In this document: positions 59,701 to 64,000 of the stretch, piece by piece | Position numbering within the stretch: position 1 is the first letter of the stretch | How the letters are laid out: every line of letters begins with the position of its first letter | Source: Archivesica marissinica | Taxonomy: Eukaryota > Mollusca > Bivalvia > Venerida > Vesicomyidae | Direction: 5' to 3' | DNA: 64,000 nt | Assembly: GCA_014843695.1 (NCBI GenBank) | Contig: CM026386.1 | Span: 85,985,111-86,049,110 of the forward strand | Notes under the pieces: generated by a model | The model's database searches: none | Told to the model about the DNA's origin: nothing | What the model saw: only the letters and a program-made list of their open reading frames with translations | Program-made: the position numbers and the translations under genes

Positions 59701-62700
59701 ACTGTACAATGTACATACATGTAATACCAGGATAGTACGACTGTACATACATGTAATACCAGGATAGTACGACTGTACATACGTGTAATACCAGGATAGT
59801 ACGACTGTACAATGTACATACATGTAATACCAGGATAGTACGACTGTACATACATGTAATACCAGGATAGTACGACTGTACATACATGTAATACCAGGAT
59901 AGTACGACTGTACATACGTGTAATACCAGGATAGTACGACTGTACATACATGTAATACCAGGATAGTACGACTGTACATACGTGTAATACCAGGATAGTA
60001 CGACTGTACATACATGTAATACCAGGATAGTACGACTGTACATACGTGTAATACCAGGATAGTACGACTGTACATACATGTAATACCAGGATAGTACGAC
60101 TGTACATACATGTAATACCAGGATAGTACGACTGTACATACATGTAATACCAGGATAGTACGACTGTACAATGTACATACGTGTAATACCAGGATAGTAC
60201 GACTGTACATACGTGTAATACCAGGATAGTACGACTGTACATACATGTAATACCAGGATAGTACGACTGTACATACATGTAATACCAGGATAGTACGACT
60301 GTACATACGTGTAATACCAGGATAGTACGACTGTACATGTTACATGTAATACCAGGATAGTACGACTGTACATACGTGTAATACCAGGATAGTACGACTG
60401 TACATACGTGTAATACCAGGATAGTACGACTGTACATACATGTAATACCAGGATAGTACGACTGTACAATGTACATACGTGTAATACCAGGATAGTACGA
60501 CTGTACATACATGTAATACCAGGATAGTACGACTGTACATACGTGTAATACCAGGATAGTACGACTGTACATACATGTAATACCAGGATAGTACGACTGT
60601 ACAATGTACATACATGTAATACCAGGATAGTACGACTGTACATACGTGTAATACCAGGATAGTACGACTGTACATACGTGTAATACCAGGATAGTACGAC
60701 TGTACAATGTACATACATGTAATACCAGGATAGTACGACTGTACATACGTGTAATACCAGGATAGTACGACTGTACATACGTGTAATACCAGGATAGTAC
60801 GACTGTACATACGTGTAATACCAGGATAGTACGACTGTACATACGTGTAATACCAGGATAGTACGACTGTACATACGTGTAATACCAGGATAGTACGACT
60901 GTACATACATGTAATACCAGGATAGTATGACTGTACATACGTGTAATACCAGGATAGTACGACTGTACAATGTACATACATGTAATACCAGGATAGTACG
61001 ACTGTACATACATGTAATACCAGGATAGTACGACTGTACATACGTGTAATACCAGGATAGTACGACTGTACATACATGTAATACCAGGATAGTACGACTG
61101 TACATACGTGTAATACCAGGATAGTACGACTGTACATACGTGTAATACCAGGATAGTACGACTGTACATACGTGTAATACCAGGACAGTACGACTGTACA
61201 TACATGTAATACCAGGATAGTACGACTGTACATACATGTAATACCAGGATAGTACGACTGTACATACATGTAATACCAGGATAGTACGACTGTACAATGT
61301 ACATACATGTAATACCAGGACAGTACGACTGTACATACATGTAATACCAGGATAGTACGACTGTACAATGTACATACATGTAATACAATGTTGTTTGTTG
61401 GATTATTAACCCTTTCCCTCATAGAAGCACCTCTTGACGCCATTACACGCCAGTCACACCACTGCATGAGAGGGAAGTTATGTAGGGGCCAGACATGCAG
61501 TGTGCCAGTCACACCACCGCATGAAAGGGAAGTTATGTAGGGGCCAGACATGCAGTGAGCCAGTCACACCACCACATGAAAGGGAAGTTATGTAGGGGCC
61601 AGACATGCAGTGCGCCAGTCACACCACCACATGAGAGAGAAGTTATGTAGGGGCCAGACATGCAGTGCGCCAGTCACACCACCACATGAGAGGGAAGTTA
61701 TGTAGGGGCCAGACATGCAGTGTGCCAGTCACACCACCGCATGAAAGGGAAGTTATGTAGGGGCCAGACATGCAGTGTGCCAGTCACACCACCACATGAA
61801 AGGGAAGTTATGTAGGGGCCAGACATGCAGTGCGCCAGTCACACCACCACATGAGAGAGAAGTTATGTAGGGGCCAGACATGCAGTGCGCCAGTCACACC
61901 ACCACATGAGAGGGAAGTTATGTAGGGGCCAGACATGCAGTGCGCAAGTCACATCACCACATGAGAGGGAAGTTATGTAGGGGCCAGACATGCAGTGCGC
62001 CAGTCACACCACCACATGAGAGGGAAGTTATGTAGGGGCCAGACATGCAGTGCGCCAGTCACACCACCACATGAGAGGGAAGTTATGTAGGAGCCAGACA
62101 TGCAGTGCGCCAGTCACACCACCACATGAGAGGGAAGTTATGTAGGGGCCAGACATGCAGTGCGCAAGTCACATCACCGCATGAGAGGGAAGTTATGTAG
62201 GGGCCAGACATGCAGTGCGCCAGTCACACCACCACATGAGAGGGAAGTTATGTAGGGGCCAGACATGCAGTACGCCAGTCACACCACCACATGAGAGGGA
62301 AGTTATGTAGGGGCCAGACATGCAGTGCGCCAGTCACACCACCACATGAGAGGGAAGTTATGTAGGGGCCAGACATGCAGTGCGCAAGTCACATCACCGC
62401 ATGAGAAGGAAGTTATGTAGGAGCCAGAAACTACGACATGTAAGTGGTAATGTGGTTTCGAATATTCGAATACATAGCCGATCAAATCTTCGCATACCTA
62501 GCCGATCGAATACTCAAATACCTAGCCAATTGAATACCTAGCAGATCGAATCTTCAAATACCTAGCAGATCGAATCTTCGAATACCTAGCCGATCAAATA
62601 TTCTAATAGCTAGCAGATCGAATCTTCGAATACCTAGCAGATTGAATATTCTAATACCGTTTTTGCCATTGGTTGCCATCCCTACTGTTTAGCTTTCAGT

Positions 62701-63308
62701 GAATGTAAGTAATTGTGAGTTCTGATAATGTAAGTAATTGTGAGTTCTGATAATGTAAGTAATTGTGAGTTCTGATAATGTAAGTAATTGCGAGTTCTGA
62801 TAATGTAAGTAATTGTGAGTTCTGATAATGTAAGTAATTGTGAGTTCTGATAATGTAAGTAATTGCGAGTTCTGATAATGTAAGTAATTGCGAGTTCTGA
62901 TAATGTAAGTAATTGCGAGTTCTGATAATGTAAGTAATTGCGAGTTCTGATAATGTAAGTAATTGCGAGTTCTGATAATGTAAGTAATTGGAGTTCTGAT
63001 AATGTAAGTAATTGTGAGTTCTGATAATGCAAGTAATTGTGAGTTCTGATAATGTAAGTAATTGCGAGTTCTGATAATGTAAGTAATTGTGAGTTCTGAT
63101 AATGTAAGTAATTGTGAGTTCTGATAATGTAAGTAATTGCGAGTTCTGATAATGTAAGTAATTGTGAGTTCTGATAATGCAAGTAATTGTGAGTTCTGAT
63201 AATGCAAGCGTAGTTATGGTGACATACCTGTCTTTGTTGAAGCATACCGAGACACTGTCCGAGGCATTGTAGAGTAGCCGACGCTGTGGCCTTGATCAGT
63301 AACATGTC
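26622..63308 (-). CDS. OSBPL10/11: ORP10/ORP11-like oxysterol-binding-protein-related gene (internal part, seven exons)
   Basis: Spliced minus-strand gene assembled from seven exons (listed separately), 597 coding nt in total. ORP proteins move lipids (phosphatidylserine, PI4P, sterol) between membranes at contact sites. ORP10 and ORP11 pair with ORP9 through helices lying between the PH domain and the ORD. Visible parts, in order: a helical segment resembling the ORP11 dimerisation region, a Ser-rich then Asp/Glu-rich linker, and the ORD start with [30 protein letters not shown] and [16 protein letters not shown], all family hallmarks. Every intron has GT..AG ends and the phases chain, so the frame is intact. 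The PH domain and the EQVSHHPP part of the ORD are not in the window. Family membership is very likely. The ORP10/11 subgroup rests on recalled similarity (DMLLx[20 protein letters not shown]); ORP9 is the main alternative. Nearly all intron sequence is tandem repeat. Confidence 0.88.
26841..27345. repeat. 49-bp minisatellite
   Basis: About ten copies with core GGAATCCATGGCGATGAGGG and small indels in the gagaga tract. Intronic, between exons g and f. The 137 bp between exon g and the array is unique. Confidence 0.95.
27370..28497. repeat. 30-bp minisatellite with 180-bp higher-order order
   Basis: Core TGCAAGTATGGCCTGTCTAC. Three monomer types differ at two sites (cct/ctt and tagc/taac). 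Because 30 is a multiple of three, frames stay open on both strands for 290-350 residues; these are not genes. From 27481 the monomers follow a six-monomer cycle. The block 28045-28255 recurs at 28293-28503. Confidence 0.97.
28498..28960. repeat. 68-bp minisatellite related to the 30-bp array
   Basis: Units join one 30-bp monomer to a segment containing GGTGATTCATGCTGGCTACA. About six copies, the last ones shortened. It looks like a second-generation array built at the edge of the first. Confidence 0.9.
28961..29565. other. Low-copy intron sequence with a degenerate SINE
   Basis: No exon found. The middle holds a probable decayed tRNA-derived SINE (separate entry). The rest is AT-rich unique sequence running up to the exon f donor. 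Confidence 0.6.
29125..29330 (+). mobile_element. Degenerate tRNA-derived SINE (probable)
   Basis: Plus strand: an A-box-like segment (GTCCTAGTGGAAACAGTCG) and a B-box-like GGTCCGAATCCC about 45 nt on, followed by a body with CATGCCTGGAATACAGC and GGGCACTTGGGGT. This recalls a domain shared by mollusc SINEs. No clear tail or target duplication. Different from the family at 24175 and 42187. Confidence 0.5.
29566..29651 (-). CDS. OSBPL10/11: ORP-like gene exon f: ORD core (86 nt, phase 0 to 2)
   Basis: Minus-strand exon encoding 28 residues, [20 protein letters not shown] followed by MAHPDVFL, then two bases of an Arg codon. LPTFILE and RSLLE are among the most conserved ORD segments, and the first of them lines the lipid pocket. 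It joins exon e in phase 0 exactly where ORPs read GMDLTK-VVLPTF. The acceptor (tgatttcag) is the last of six near-identical acceptors in a 41-bp minisatellite. Only this copy is followed by the full exon. The donor is cttag/gtgtgt. Confidence 0.95.
29635..29897. repeat. 41-bp minisatellite made from the exon f acceptor junction
   Basis: On the minus strand each unit reads gatttcag then GTTGTGTTACCGACATT. That is the acceptor and the first 17 nt (20 in some units) of exon f, followed by a diverged half-copy (gttaccaacatt). The true acceptor borders 29651. Five further copies lie at 29692, 29733, 29774, 29815 and 29856. It fills nearly all of the 284-bp intron between exons e and f. Confidence 0.97.
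29936..30072 (-). CDS. OSBPL10/11: ORP-like gene exon e: acidic linker and start of the ORD (137 nt, phase 1 to 0)
   Basis: Minus-strand exon after acceptor cacttgttccag, ending ACCAAG before gtaaga, a consensus donor. Two bases finish an Asp codon; 45 codons follow. The first half is strongly acidic ([19 protein letters not shown]), like the acidic tract just before the ORD in ORP9/10/11. The second half, [18 protein letters not shown] then DLTK, is the start of the ORD, including the GMDLT motif of the lid region. The frame set by conserved residues equals the frame predicted from exon d, an independent check. It is separated from exon f by an intron of only 284 bp. Confidence 0.93.
30341..32085. 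repeat. 31-bp minisatellite (decayed relative of the donor array)
   Basis: About 56 copies with core GATGATTACTTTGTG and tatgtacggta. It is continuous with the 39-bp array to its right and alignable with it. In the 31-bp form the donor-like caag/gtaatc (minus strand) has become caaagtaatc, losing the GT. The preceding stretch 30073-30340 is unique intron. Confidence 0.96.
32086..32585. repeat. 39-bp minisatellite carrying copies of the exon d donor
   Basis: About 13 units. On the minus strand most read cacaag then gtaatcatctcccatgcat, matching the real donor (TTCAAG/gtaatcatctcccatgcat). The upstream 17 nt also align with the end of exon d with a few mismatches. The last unit merges with the exon at 32582. 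Confidence 0.95.
32582..32721 (-). CDS. OSBPL10/11: ORP-like gene exon d: Ser-rich linker exon (140 nt, phase 2 to 1)
   Basis: Minus-strand exon after acceptor tttatttttgcag, ending TTCAAG before gtaatc. It gives 46 complete codons rich in Ser, Pro and Asn (begins [13 protein letters not shown], ends [10 protein letters not shown]), plus the first base of an Asp codon finished by the next exon. Low-complexity, probably disordered linker between the dimerisation helices and the ORD. A second AG three bases inside (tag) could act as a NAGNAG-type alternative acceptor. The donor is the edge of a 39-bp minisatellite whose units carry copies of this same junction. On the other side the telomere-like satellite starts about 45 bp above the acceptor. 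Confidence 0.8.
34138..35137. other. Assembly gap of exactly 1000 N inside the telomere-like satellite
   Basis: Placeholder-sized gap. The sequence before it (33371-34137) and after it (35138-35968) carries the same ordered series of rare variants, so the join may be an unmerged overlap. Confidence 0.99.
42187..42454 (-). mobile_element. tRNA-derived SINE, copy 2, with target-site duplication
   Basis: Same element and strand as copy 1. I see two base differences in the body (tacttaac for tacctaac, cggcctg for cggtctg) plus tail-length differences. The host sequence taacatcatcagt is duplicated at 42174-42186 and 42455-42467, so it inserted independently into the telomere-like satellite. The open frame at 42188-42385 is a shadow. 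Confidence 0.92.
44076..44438. repeat. 48-bp minisatellite
   Basis: About 7.5 copies, core GATGCTTCCTGCAAAGCATG. The 48-bp period is a multiple of three and keeps frames open on both strands. The right-hand end leads into a transposon-like flank, cctgcaaagcatggtgaaaa. Confidence 0.95.
44439..44590. other. Unique spacer with transposon-like remnant
   Basis: The start (44424-44480) resembles 45325-45390, which has tacttcctgccaagttggg and ggaaatgcaacaaggg. The two look like parts of one dispersed repeat, now split by arrays. No exon. Confidence 0.45.
44591..45318. repeat. 28-bp minisatellite
   Basis: About 26 copies of aactggaatgggtttacaaa then tactacac, very homogeneous apart from three one-base deletions near 44990-45042. 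A stop-free unit creates plus-strand frames of up to 308 residues. Confidence 0.97.
45426..46512. repeat. 53-bp minisatellite
   Basis: About 20 copies with agctaaccctagaccactag and acaatatatcaattgttctc; moderately diverged. The 107 bp before it contain the dispersed-repeat remnant with gacggacagacagac. It is followed by unique intron sequence up to exon c (46513-46785). Confidence 0.95.
46786..46841 (-). CDS. OSBPL10/11: ORP-like gene exon c: linker exon (56 nt, phase 0 to 2)
   Basis: Minus-strand exon between acceptor gtttgccttgtag and donor gtaagt (a consensus donor). It encodes 18 residues, [18 protein letters not shown], plus two bases that complete a Thr codon with the next exon. It is the only unit found between 32.7 and 57.7 kb that both has good splice sites and converts phase 0 to the phase 2 required by the next exon, which is the strongest argument for it. 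Its sequence is not conserved enough to recognise by itself; it fits the variable linker before the ORD. A 37-bp minisatellite starts about 28 bp above its acceptor. Confidence 0.7.
46870..49488. repeat. 37-bp minisatellite
   Basis: About 67 copies, core CATGTAGTGTGGTAGCAACA. Some units have lost caatggaa (atggtcaacatgtag). Interrupted once, by a 128-bp insertion. Intronic, upstream of exon c. Confidence 0.97.
47877..48004 (-). mobile_element. 3' end of a 5'-truncated retroposon, with target-site duplication
   Basis: A non-array insert flanked by aacgtgtagt at 47867-47876 and 48005-48014. On the minus strand it ends gagcaataaaatatgattaa, with a polyadenylation-like AATAAA near the end, after an AT-rich tract. 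This is typical of the 3' UTR of a non-LTR retrotransposon copied from its end. Family not identified. Confidence 0.6.
49489..50262. repeat. 18-bp minisatellite with 28-bp variants
   Basis: Unit gatggatgtgccaccagt, in places extended by gtggttggat. Because 18 is a multiple of three, several frames remain open on both strands. Confidence 0.95.
50303..50382. mobile_element. Short MITE-like element
   Basis: Imperfect inverted ends: tatatccgttatg on the left and cataacggatattga on the right, about 80 bp in all. Related to the element at 57321, with the same gtcggac and aaaatac core. Confidence 0.55.
50801..51039. mobile_element. TTAA-flanked palindromic MITE
   Basis: 239 bp with inverted ends TTAACCCTTTCAACACCA and (right end, reversed) TTAACCCATTCAACACCA, one mismatch. 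TTAA termini suggest piggyBac-type target use. The interior contains a strong hairpin: agatccagatgagccggctc faces gagccgtctcatcaggatct. I recall this hairpin type as abundant in dreissenid mussels, but cannot check here. Confidence 0.75.
52024..52205. repeat. 33-bp array expanded inside a MITE-like element
   Basis: Five units of gaatttgacataaccgactt then tgagataactgga, ending in tatgtagactgta, the terminus of the MITE family seen at 57321. An internal segment of the transposon has been tandemly amplified. Confidence 0.7.
52588..53012. repeat. 47-bp minisatellite with a perfect palindrome
   Basis: Nine units, each with CTGCTGATCAGCAG, a perfect 14-bp palindrome, followed by attggagagaatagtg. 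Very uniform. Confidence 0.95.
53064..53232. repeat. 56-bp minisatellite, three copies
   Basis: Units begin gtggacagtaggtgacaata and end gaacaagctcaaaaa, differing in the length of a G run. The following 53233-53403 is unique, with a run of ten G. Confidence 0.9.
53404..54255. repeat. 53-bp minisatellite with a subfamily switch
   Basis: About 16 copies, core GATTAGCATTCCTC. Up to about 54000 the units read ctggttatagagattcgtgg. From there on they read cttcattggagattcattg (52 bp). 54256-54450 is unique AT-rich sequence. Confidence 0.95.
54451..57019. repeat. 41-bp minisatellite (ccataccaatatagctatag)
   Basis: About 65 copies, some shortened by loss of atataactctatgc. Contains the palindrome ATAGCTAT. 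Homogeneous runs with cacact sit at 56420-56940. Confidence 0.97.
57020..57728. other. Low-copy AT-rich intron block up to the microexon
   Basis: Unique apart from one MITE (57321-57406). Short plus-strand frames here have no recognisable content and are rejected as genes. Confidence 0.55.
57321..57406. mobile_element. 86-bp MITE with perfect 15-bp inverted ends
   Basis: tacagtctacatccg on the left is the exact reverse complement of cggatgtagactgta on the right. If the outer TA pair is the target duplication, the ends are cagtctacatccg, which would suit a Tc1/mariner-type element. Relatives at 50303 and 52024. Confidence 0.75.
57729..57743 (-). CDS. OSBPL10/11: ORP-like gene exon b: candidate 15-nt microexon (phase 0 to 0)
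   Basis: On the minus strand a pyrimidine-rich acceptor (cttcttttgtatag) is followed by 15 nt and then a strong donor, gtaagg. The phase-0 reading imposed by the neighbouring exons is CGG ATG ATG AAG AAG (RMMKK). Because 15 is a multiple of three and both neighbours are phase 0, it can be included or skipped without breaking the frame. The other frame with an attractive product (DDEE) does not fit the neighbours. Such a short exon cannot be recognised by coding potential, so the call rests on splice sites and phase alone. Confidence 0.45.
57777..58079. repeat. 54-bp minisatellite
   Basis: About 5.6 copies, catgaataacgtgagagctg then tagaggaggaatgttagtac; nearly identical units. Starts 33 bp above the microexon acceptor and runs straight into the next array. 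Confidence 0.95.
58080..61386. repeat. 32/39-bp minisatellite
   Basis: About 97 copies, core TAATACCAGGATAGTACGAC. The 39-bp class has an extra aatgtac. The minus strand has no stop codon in any of the three frames over 3.3 kb, giving spurious frames of about 1100 residues. Confidence 0.97.
61387..62427. repeat. 55-bp minisatellite next to a MITE-like end
   Basis: From 61451, about 17.7 copies of cagtcacaccaccacatgag then agggaagttatgtaggggcc. Before it, ttaaccctttccctcataga (from 61409) looks like a TTAA-type element end, so the array may have grown from such an element. Confidence 0.93.
62455..62665. repeat. Degenerate 24-bp repeat
   Basis: About eight diverged units around gatcgaatcttcgaatacct; older and less uniform than its neighbours. 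Confidence 0.8.
62698..63207. repeat. 25-bp minisatellite below exon a
   Basis: About 20 copies of aatgtaagtaattgtgagtt then ctgat. Ends 20 bp from the exon a donor. The gtaagt it contains is on the strand opposite to the gene, so it is not a donor for it. Confidence 0.96.
63228..63308 (-). CDS. OSBPL10/11: ORP-like gene exon a: helical dimerisation segment (81 nt, phase 0 to 0)
   Basis: Read on the minus strand the exon follows a pyrimidine-rich acceptor (gtgtttttcag) at 63309 and ends in AGACAG before gtatgt. It encodes 27 residues beginning [17 protein letters not shown] and ending LQQRQ, an amphipathic, Leu-rich stretch. The spacing DMLLxKATxxATLxCLGxCL matches what I recall of ORP11 between its PH domain and ORD, where ORP11 binds ORP9. 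Minisatellites begin about 20 bp below the donor (25-bp units) and about 35 bp above the acceptor (39-bp units) but leave both splice sites untouched. The open frame continues through both introns only because those repeats lack stops, so the exon limits come from the splice sites. Confidence 0.8.
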
Positions 63309-63342
63309 CTGAAAAACACAACCATCAATTATAGGCAAGCTT

Positions 63343-64000
63343 TGGTAAATGCACGATGCTTTCTAATTGCCTGGCATGCCTTGGTAAATACACAATGCTT
63401 TCTAATTGCCTGTCATGCCTTGGTAAATACACAATGCTTTCTAATTGCTTGGCATGCCGTGGTAAATACACAATGCTTTCTAATTGCCTGTCATGCCTTG
63501 GTAAATACACAATGCTTTCTAATTGCCTGGCATGCCTTGGTAAATACACAATGCTTTCTAATTGCCTGTCATGCCTTGGTAAATACACAATGCTTTCTAA
63601 TTGCTTGGCATGCCGTGGTAAATACACAATGCTTTCTAATTGCCTGGCATGCCTTGGTAAATACACAATGCTTTCTAATTGCCTGTCATGCCTTGGTAAA
63701 TACACAATGCTTTCTAATTGCTTGGCATGCCGTGGTAAATACACAATGCTTTCTAATTGCCTGTCATGCCTTGGTAAATACACAATGCTTTCTAATTGCC
63801 TGGCATGCCTTGGTAAATGCATGATGCTTTCTAATTGCCTGGCATGCCTTGGTAAATGCACGATGCTTTCTAATTGCCTGTCATTCCTTGGTAAATGCAC
63901 GATGCTTTCTAATTGCCTGTCATTCCTTGGTAAATGCACGATGCTTTCTAATTGCCGTCATTCCTTGGTAAATGCACGATGCTTTCTAATTGCCTGTCAT
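63343..64000. repeat. 39-bp minisatellite above exon a, running off the window
   Basis: About 17 copies, core TTTCTAATTGCCTGGCATGC. A 39-bp period keeps frames open on both strands (160 and 204 residues), which are shadows. Its end lies about 35 bp from the exon a acceptor. Confidence 0.96.

Noticed and set aside
58026..61388. Minus-strand open frames of about 850-1120 residues (TVVLSWYY... type)
   Set aside because: The 32/39-bp unit has no stop codon in any minus frame, so all three frames are open together. Low-complexity product, no splice or start context, no family.

Overview
The window is eukaryotic. It looks like bivalve mollusc DNA, possibly a dreissenid mussel, though that last step is recall rather than proof. 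The grounds are spliced metazoan-type exons, TTAGGG-class telomeric hexamers inside a satellite, a tRNA-derived SINE, short inverted-repeat transposons, and an extreme load of minisatellites. About 90% of the window is tandem repeat in some two dozen unrelated families (units of 18 to 68 bp), including two 1000-N assembly gaps. Almost every long open frame is an artefact of a repeat unit that lacks stop codons.

One real gene can be read through the repeats. It runs on the minus strand and encodes an oxysterol-binding-protein-related protein, closest by eye to the ORP10/ORP11 (OSBPL10/OSBPL11) group. Seven internal exons of 15 to 140 nt lie at 63308-63228, 57743-57729, 46841-46786, 32721-32582, 30072-29936, 29651-29566 and 26703-26622. 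All have AG/GT borders and their phases chain without a break (0-0, 0-0, 0-2, 2-1, 1-0, 0-2, 2-0). They encode the end of the helical dimerisation region, an acidic Ser-rich linker and the start of the lipid-binding ORD domain. The PH domain (upstream, above 64 kb) and the rest of the ORD (downstream, beyond position 1) lie outside the window. Only 597 coding bases are spread over 36.7 kb.

Layout: 1-25655 is a 41/45-bp satellite carrying one SINE. 25797-29897 holds four minisatellite blocks around two exons. 30341-32585 is a 31/39-bp array ending on an exon. 32766-43995 is an 11-kb satellite containing CCCTAA hexamers and a second copy of the same SINE. 44076-46512 holds three arrays, followed by an exon. 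46870-50262 holds two arrays. 50263-52587 is low-copy intron with MITE-like elements. 52588-57019 holds four arrays, 57020-57728 is low-copy with a MITE, and 57777-63207 and 63343-64000 are arrays around the two most upstream exons.

The most striking observation is that three of the minisatellites are built from the gene's own splice junctions. The 29.6-29.9 kb array repeats the acceptor plus 17-20 nt of exon. The 25.8-26.6 kb array repeats the donor plus 14 nt of exon. The 32.1-32.6 kb array repeats the donor of the 140-nt exon, and it grades into a long flanking array in which that donor copy is mutated.
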